This document shows positions 25,336 through 30,310 of a stretch of DNA of 30,310 nucleotides, one piece after another; position 1 is the first letter of the stretch; every line of letters starts with the position of its first letter. Below the pieces are notes generated by a model. It searched no databases and was not told where the DNA came from. It worked only from the letters and a program-made list of their open reading frames with translations. This stretch comes from SCN-69-37 sp044507065 (lineage in GTDB: Bacteria; Acidobacteriota; Vicinamibacteria; Vicinamibacterales; SCN-69-37): contig JBIQJY010000041.1 in assembly GCA_044507065.1 (NCBI GenBank), positions 1-30,310 on the forward strand, given 5' to 3'. The position numbers and the translations under genes were made by a program.

Positions 25336-26394
25336 ATGGCTCTGTCCGACTTCATCCGCAGTCAATTCATCGAGATCATCGAGTGGACCGACGATTCGCG
25401 GGACACGCTGGCCTACCGGTGGCCCGATGACGACAAGGAAATCAAGCGCAACGCACAGTTGATCGTGCGCGAGTCGCAGGTCGTGCAGTTCGTGTACCTG
25501 GGACAGTACGGCGACCTGTTCGGGCCGGGCAAGCACACCCTCTCGACCGACAACATCCCGGTGCTCTCGCGCCTCAAGGGGTGGAAGTACGGGTTCGAGT
25601 CGCCCTTCAAGGCTGACGTCTACTACGTCATCACACGACTGTTTGCCGGGAACAAGTGGGGCACATCGAACCCGGTGATGATGCGCGACCAGGACTTCGG
25701 CATCGTCCGCGTCCGTGCGTTCGGCACTTACGACTTCCGCATTGTCGAGCCGGCGAGGTTCCTCAAGGAAGTGGCCGGCACGGACCACCACTTCCGCCTC
25801 GATGAGTTCGCCGACGTGATGCGGTCGCGCCTGGTGAGCGTGTTCAGCGAGGCAATCGCCACGGCCAAGGTACCGGTGCTCGACGTGGCCACGCGGTACA
25901 GCGAGCTCGGCGAGGCGCTCCTGCCGGTCATCAACGCCATTCTCGTGGCGAAGTACGGGATCGAGACGACGTCGTTCGTCGTCGAGAACGTGTCGGTGCC
26001 GCCCGAGGTCGAGGCCGCGATCGACAAGCGCTCGAGCATGGCGGCGGTCGGCAACCTGAACGACTACGTGAAGTTCCAGATGGCGCAGGGCATGGCCGAA
26101 GGCGGGTCGGGCACCGGTGCGATGGGCGCCGAGATGGCCGTCGGGTTTGCCATTGCCAAGGAGATGATGAACCAGACCGGCGGCCTGATGGCGCAGACCA
26201 CGCCGGCCGCCGCGGCGCCCCCGACGCCCGCGCCGGGCCTGCCCGAGGTGCTCACGCCGGCTGACGCGGCTGCGGCGCTTGGCGTGGCGGAATCCGACGT
26301 CATCGCGAGCCTCGAAGCCGGCGATCTGAAGGGGCGCCGCATCGGCACGCAGTGGCGCATCACCCGCGCGGCGTTGACGGAGTTCCTCCAGTAG
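25336..26394 (+). CDS. SPFH/Band-7 protein with C-terminal helix-turn-helix domain (YdjI-like)
   Basis: A 352-residue protein. Residues 1-230 resemble the YdjI/virion-core type of SPFH protein (SDFIRSQFIEIIEWTDDS, VYLGQYGDLFGPGKHTL, WGTSNPVMMRDQDFGIVRVRAFGTYDF). A Gly/Ala-rich and Pro-rich linker follows at about 255-305. The last 48 residues (VLTPADAAAALGVAESDVIASLEAGDLKGRRIGTQWRITRAALTEFL) are an excisionase/MerR-like helix-turn-helix. In Bacillus, YdjI acts with PspA-type stress proteins at the membrane. The next gene, a zinc-ribbon membrane protein, resembles YdjG and is 16 bp downstream. The helix-turn-helix may bind DNA or serve as a protein-binding module; this is unresolved. Confidence 0.88.
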   Translation: MALSDFIRSQFIEIIEWTDDSRDTLAYRWPDDDKEIKRNAQLIVRESQVVQFVYLGQYGDLFGPGKHTLSTDNIPVLSRLKGWKYGFESPFKADVYYVITRLFAGNKWGTSNPVMMRDQDFGIVRVRAFGTYDFRIVEPARFLKEVAGTDHHFRLDEFADVMRSRLVSVFSEAIATAKVPVLDVATRYSELGEALLPVINAILVAKYGIETTSFVVENVSVPPEVEAAIDKRSSMAAVGNLNDYVKFQMAQGMAEGGSGTGAMGAEMAVGFAIAKEMMNQTGGLMAQTTPAAAAPPTPAPGLPEVLTPADAAAALGVAESDVIASLEAGDLKGRRIGTQWRITRAALTEFLQ

Positions 26395-26410
26395 CCGGCG
26401 GTTGCCACCC

Positions 26411-27523
26411 GTGAACGACGAACGTGGGCCGGGCGATCCGGCCGGCAGTCCGGACGAGCCGGTTGTCACCGCCCGCCAGAAGTTCACCTGCCCGGCCTGC
26501 GGAGGAGAGGCGCAGTGGAACCCGGGCAAACACGCCCTGATCTGTCCGTACTGCGGCACCGAGTCGCCGGCTGAACTCGCCACGCTCGACGGCGGGACCA
26601 CGATTGTCGAACACGATCTGGCCGCGGCCCTGCGCGCCATTCCCGAGTCCTCGCGGGGATGGCAGGCCGAGAAGACCTCGGTGCAGTGCCAGAGCTGCCG
26701 CGCCATCTCGGTGTTCGATGCCTCCAAGGTCTCGCGCCGCTGCGAATTCTGCGGCTCGACGGCGCTCGTCCCCTATGAGGCCGTCAAGGATGTCTTTCGC
26801 CCGGAGTCGTTGATCCCGCTGAAGGTCTCCGAAACGCGGGCGCGAGAGCTCATCCGCTCGTGGTACGGCCGCCAGTGGCTGGCGCCCAACGCCTTCTCGA
26901 AGAAGGCGTTGACCGACACGGTCAAAGGCCTCTACCTGCCGTACTGGACGTTCGATGCCGCGGTCCACGCGCGCTGGACGGCCGATTCGGGGCGCTACTA
27001 CTACACGCGCGTGAACGGCAAGCAGGTCAGGCAGGTGCGATGGTCACCGGTATCCGGCGAGCTCTCGCATACGTTCGACGATGACCTGGTGGGCGCGTCG
27101 CTCGGCGTTCATCAGGGGCTGCTGAGGGCCGTCGAGCCATTTCCGACCGACGCACTCGTGCCATACGACCCCGGGTATCTGTCCGGGTGGATGGTCGAGC
27201 GCTACCAGATCGACCTGGTGGCCGCCTCCACGCGATCGCGTCAGCAGATGGACGCGGCACTTCGGGAGATGTGCGCGCGCCAGGTGCCGGGCGATACGTA
27301 TCGGAATCTCGTGGTGTCGGCGGCTTATGCGGACCAGACGTTCAAGCACATCCTCGCGCCGGTGTGGCTGCTCACCTATGTCTATCGCGCGAAGTCCTAC
27401 CAGGTGATCGTCAACGGTGTCACGGGCCACATCGCCGGAGAGCGGCCCTGGAGCTGGATCAAGATTGCGCTCCTCGTGCTGGCGGCCATCGTGGTGATCC
27501 TCGTTGTGACGAGTTTCGACTGA
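26411..27523 (+). CDS. Zinc-ribbon, tail-anchored membrane protein (YdjG-like)
   Basis: About 370 residues. Two zinc ribbons open the protein: CPAC...CPYCG near residues 27-47 and CQSC...CEFCG near 92-114. A central domain of about 200 residues (LIPLKVSETRARELIRSWYGRQWLAPNAF, GLYLPYWTFDA, APVWLLTYVYRAKSYQVIVNGVTG) follows. A single C-terminal transmembrane helix (WIKIALLVLAAIVVILVVTSF) anchors it. I prefer GTG 26411, with CGGCGG 9 nt upstream; TTG 26402 is an alternative. It lies 16 bp after the SPFH gene and converges on another zinc-ribbon gene 3 bp away. These would be expected to form one membrane-associated complex. Confidence 0.88.
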   Translation: MNDERGPGDPAGSPDEPVVTARQKFTCPACGGEAQWNPGKHALICPYCGTESPAELATLDGGTTIVEHDLAAALRAIPESSRGWQAEKTSVQCQSCRAISVFDASKVSRRCEFCGSTALVPYEAVKDVFRPESLIPLKVSETRARELIRSWYGRQWLAPNAFSKKALTDTVKGLYLPYWTFDAAVHARWTADSGRYYYTRVNGKQVRQVRWSPVSGELSHTFDDDLVGASLGVHQGLLRAVEPFPTDALVPYDPGYLSGWMVERYQIDLVAASTRSRQQMDAALREMCARQVPGDTYRNLVVSAAYADQTFKHILAPVWLLTYVYRAKSYQVIVNGVTGHIAGERPWSWIKIALLVLAAIVVILVVTSFD

Positions 27524-27526
27524 GCG

Positions 27527-28237
27527 CTACTTGCCGCCCAGCCACCGTCCAAGGGCCATCAGGCCTGCCCCGACGGTGCCCGCGGCCGAGGCATCGCTGT
27601 ACCACGACGGGCTGCGTTCGAACTGTGCGAACGATCGCTCCACCTCGCGCCGGGCGCGTTCGCGATTGAGCACCACGGCCGGATCGATGACGGCGTCCTG
27701 GCGATCCGCTTCACGCAACTGCGAGACGACGGCCTCGGCCTGTTTCAGGTCCAGCATCGAAAGGGGCGACCCGCAGTGATCGCAGGCCGATCCTCTGGCC
27801 AGGTCAATGGGAGCGCCGCAGTTCGAGCAGTTGACGGTCTGCACGTGCGCCCGGAGGTCCGCGATCTGTGCGGCCGACAGCGGCTTGATGAAGTTCTTCT
27901 CGCGCAGGAAGTCGAAGAAGGTGATGAGGCGGCCGTGCTGCTTTGGGCAGCGACGGTACTCGAAGCGGGTGTTGCGCTGCATGTCCCGCGTCACGATGAG
28001 CCCGGCCGCGCAGCGGGGGCAGCGGCTGCTCTTCGCCAGCGGCCGGCGCACGGCGGCGGCCTGCTCGCCGATGACGCGGAACAGGCGCAGCGTCGAGGCC
28101 GGCGTCAGCCGCAGGCTTTCGCGTCCATCGAACCAGAACGCCTGACAGGGCAGGCACACGTCGATCGCGACCGACGTGCCCATGTGCGCATCGAGCACGT
28201 GTTCGGTCATCGGAGCGGCGCAGGCGGGGCAGATCAT
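27527..28237 (-). CDS. Multi-zinc-ribbon protein
   Basis: A 236-residue protein starting MICPACAAPMTEH. Three CxxC pairs sites can be seen: a zf-TFIIB-type ribbon at 3-35 (CPAC...CLPC with FWFDGRE), a second (CPRC...CPKQHGRL), and a third (CSNC...CDHC). The C-terminal part is helical and ends in a short hydrophobic, glycine-rich stretch (AAGTVGAGLMALGRWLGG). The start could be further upstream at 28315, but beginning just before the first CPAC fits the family best. It converges on the YdjG-like gene. Function unknown; the shared zinc-ribbon theme suggests it works with the SPFH locus. Confidence 0.82.
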   Translation of the reverse strand: MICPACAAPMTEHVLDAHMGTSVAIDVCLPCQAFWFDGRESLRLTPASTLRLFRVIGEQAAAVRRPLAKSSRCPRCAAGLIVTRDMQRNTRFEYRRCPKQHGRLITFFDFLREKNFIKPLSAAQIADLRAHVQTVNCSNCGAPIDLARGSACDHCGSPLSMLDLKQAEAVVSQLREADRQDAVIDPAVVLNRERARREVERSFAQFERSPSWYSDASAAGTVGAGLMALGRWLGGK

Positions 28238-28435
28238 GGGTACCACAGGATGCGGCGGTGACGTACGGCGGGAGCCTGCTTCCTGCTGATTCAGGTCAGC
28301 GCTCCGGATGGGCACCGGTCCACCTGGTCAGTAATCGTCCGCGTGTCGACGTCCTTCAACTCGGCCCACGAGTGGAGACGGCGGCGGAACACCGTCGAGA
28401 GTCCGCCGCAGTCGCCTGACGGGCTGGCGGGGCGG

Positions 28436-28441
28436 CATAAT
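28436..28441 (+). promoter_or_regulatory. Start-proximal -10 box (CATAAT) of pckG
   Basis: CATAAT differs from TATAAT by one base and ends 6 nt before ATG 28448. No Shine-Dalgarno sequence is present, so a leaderless transcript is likely. Confidence 0.5.
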
Positions 28442-28447
28442 AGCGCG

Positions 28448-30289
28448 ATGAAACGTCCGATACCCACCGGCCTGTCGCGCAACCCCGCTGTTCCGCTCGC
28501 CCGTAACCCCCACCTGCTGCGCTGGGTCGAGAAGATGCGCGCACTGACGATGCCGGCCGACGTGCACTGGGTGGATGGTTCCGACGAGGAGTACGGGGTG
28601 CTCTGCGACCGGCTCGTGGAGGCGGGGACCTTCACGAAGCTCGACGAGACACGGTGGCCCGGCTGCTACTACGCGCGGTCGGACGCGAGCGATGTGGCGC
28701 GCATCGAACAGCGCACGTTCATCTGCTCGCTGTCGAAGGACAACGCGGGGCCCACCAACAACTGGGTGAATCCCTACGAAATGCGGCGGACGCTCAAGGA
28801 GAAGTTCAAGGGCGCGATGGCCGGCCGGACGATGTACGTGCTGGCGTACAGCATGGGGCCGGTCGGGTCGCCGATGTCGCAGATTGGCGTCCAGCTGACC
28901 GATTCGCCGTACGTGGTCGTCAGCACCCGCATCATGGCACGCATCGGCACGCCGGTCCTCGAAGCCATCGATCGCGACGAGAAGCGCGTCGTCCCCTGCA
29001 TGCACAGTGTCGGCGCGCCACTCGCGCCCGGGCAGGCCGACGTGCCCTGGCCCTGCAACGACGAGAAGTACATCGTCCACTTTCCGGAGACACGCGAGAT
29101 CTGGTCGTACGGATCGGGCTACGGCGGCAATGCGCTGCTCGGCAAGAAGTGTTTCGGCCTGCGGATCGCGTCGGCCATGGCGCGCGACGAGGGGTGGATG
29201 GCCGAGCACATGCTGATCCTCGGCGTCGAGTCCCCACAGGGCGAGAAGACCTACATCGCGGCCGCGTTCCCGAGCGCGTGCGGAAAGACCAACCTTGCGA
29301 TGCTGATTCCTCCCGACGGCATGAAGGACTGGAAGGTCACGATGGTCGGCGACGACATCGCGTGGCTGAAGCCCGATGCCGAGGGACGGTTGCGTGCGAT
29401 CAATCCCGAGGCTGGCGTGTTCGGAGTGGCGCCGGGGACGTCGGAGAAGACCAATCCGAACGCCATGGCCACGATGCGGAAGAACACCATCTTCACCAAC
29501 GTGGCGCTCACGCCCGACGGCGGCGTCTGGTGGGAGGGGATGACCGACGAGCCGCCGGCCGAGTGCCTCGACTGGCAGGGACGCCGGTGGACGCCCGCCA
29601 TCGCGCGCGAGACGGGTGCCAAGGCGGCCCATCCGAACGCGCGCTTCACGTCGCCGGCCTCACAGTGCCCGATCATCGACCCCGACTGGGAACATCCCGA
29701 CGGCGTGCCGATCAGCGCCATCCTGTTCGGCGGGCGCCGGGCGACCACCATGCCGCTCATCTACCAGGCCTTCAACTGGACGACGGGGGTGTACACCGGC
29801 GCGACGATGGGATCGGAAACGACGGCCGCGGCGGCCGGTGAAGTGGGGAAGGTGCGGCGCGATCCCATGGCCATGCGGCCGTTCTGCGGCTACCACATGG
29901 GCGACTACTTCCGGCACTGGATCAAGATGCAGCGGTCGATCCGGGAAACGCCGCGCGTCTTTCACGTCAACTGGTTCCGGAAGGATGACGAGGGAAAATT
30001 CCTGTGGCCGGGGTTCGGGCAGAACCTGCGTGTGCTGCGCTGGATCGTGGAGCGGGTGCGCGGCCGCGCGCTGTCGCGCGAAACGGCCATCGGCTGGATG
30101 CCGCGGTTCGACGACCTCGACTGGACCGGGCTGGACTTCCCGCGGGCCGCGTTCGACGAGCTGCAGTCGGTGGATCCGCAGCTCTGGCGGCGCGAGGTGA
30201 TCGAACACGAGGAGTTGTTCATCGACCTGCACGACCACCTGCCGCCCGAGATGATCTACGAGCGGGAACTCCTGATCTGCAGGTTGTAG
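28448..30289 (+). CDS. pckG: Phosphoenolpyruvate carboxykinase (GTP)
   Basis: A 613-residue enzyme converting oxaloacetate and GTP to phosphoenolpyruvate, the entry to gluconeogenesis. The kinase loop FPSACGKTNLAM (about 274-285) with its reactive Cys, the VGDDIAWL metal site, the PGTSEKTNPNAM nucleotide loop and the FCGYHMGDYFRHW segment identify the GTP-dependent class rather than the ATP class. Early motifs NWVNPYEM and YVLAYSMGPVGSPMS are typical. It is full length and ends 21 bp before the window edge. It stands alone, divergent from the zinc-ribbon gene. Confidence 0.97.
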   Translation: MKRPIPTGLSRNPAVPLARNPHLLRWVEKMRALTMPADVHWVDGSDEEYGVLCDRLVEAGTFTKLDETRWPGCYYARSDASDVARIEQRTFICSLSKDNAGPTNNWVNPYEMRRTLKEKFKGAMAGRTMYVLAYSMGPVGSPMSQIGVQLTDSPYVVVSTRIMARIGTPVLEAIDRDEKRVVPCMHSVGAPLAPGQADVPWPCNDEKYIVHFPETREIWSYGSGYGGNALLGKKCFGLRIASAMARDEGWMAEHMLILGVESPQGEKTYIAAAFPSACGKTNLAMLIPPDGMKDWKVTMVGDDIAWLKPDAEGRLRAINPEAGVFGVAPGTSEKTNPNAMATMRKNTIFTNVALTPDGGVWWEGMTDEPPAECLDWQGRRWTPAIARETGAKAAHPNARFTSPASQCPIIDPDWEHPDGVPISAILFGGRRATTMPLIYQAFNWTTGVYTGATMGSETTAAAAGEVGKVRRDPMAMRPFCGYHMGDYFRHWIKMQRSIRETPRVFHVNWFRKDDEGKFLWPGFGQNLRVLRWIVERVRGRALSRETAIGWMPRFDDLDWTGLDFPRAAFDELQSVDPQLWRREVIEHEELFIDLHDHLPPEMIYERELLICRL

Positions 30290-30310
30290 GCGGCCGCGCC
30301 GCGCCCTCGA

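Overview
This is a 30.3 kb stretch of high-GC bacterial chromosome with very dense, mostly housekeeping-like gene content. It contains no phage, insertion sequence, rRNA or tRNA that I can see. The gene mix suggests a soil-type Acidobacteriota, probably Vicinamibacteria. Supporting features are ECF sigma/anti-sigma/HEAT operons, a GTP-dependent PEP carboxykinase, a Tat-type dienelactone hydrolase and a DUF481 porin-like protein. That assignment rests on family memory and is not proven. A run of exactly 100 N at 12123-12222, inside a tandem repeat, marks a scaffold gap, so this is a draft or metagenome assembly.

Layout. 1-2484 (-): a translationally coupled ECF sigma factor, anti-sigma factor and exported TPR/HEAT-type protein, the last cut by the window edge. 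2540-6746 (mostly +): zinc-ribbon rhomboid protease, 2Fe-2S ferredoxin, aat, apaG (-), a small CxxC protein, TerC, and a ChaN-like protein coupled to TerC. 6763-11917: HExxH metallopeptidase (-), then an ABC exporter, EttA and a small conserved protein (+). 11918-12298: 49-bp tandem repeats with the N gap. 12299-14965 (-): an operon of Sfp-type phosphopantetheinyl transferase, metallophosphoesterase and ATP-grasp ligase, divergent from a trans-AT-like malonyltransferase (15036-15905). 16248-20810: dienelactone hydrolase, DUF1579, DUF481, DUF488, and a methyltransferase-P450 pair. 20894-24122: methyltransferase (-), cupin, CRP/FNR-family regulator and a NirK-like two-domain copper protein. 24214-30289: aldose 1-epimerase, an SPFH protein fused to a helix-turn-helix, two zinc-ribbon proteins, and pckG.

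Best candidates for something new. (1) A small regulon: two TTGCGC-N2-GCGCAA palindromes, upstream of the cupin and of the NirK-like gene, flank the CRP/FNR gene. (2) The NirK-like protein has Gln where the type-1 copper axial Met should be. (3) The phosphopantetheinyl transferase/phosphoesterase/ATP-grasp operon faces a stand-alone trans-AT-type acyltransferase. (4) Two arrays of a related 9-bp unit (CGYACCYGN) lie downstream of + strand genes about 13 kb apart. (5) At least seven genes have a TANNNT-like -10 box only 4-8 nt before the start codon, suggesting widespread leaderless transcription.
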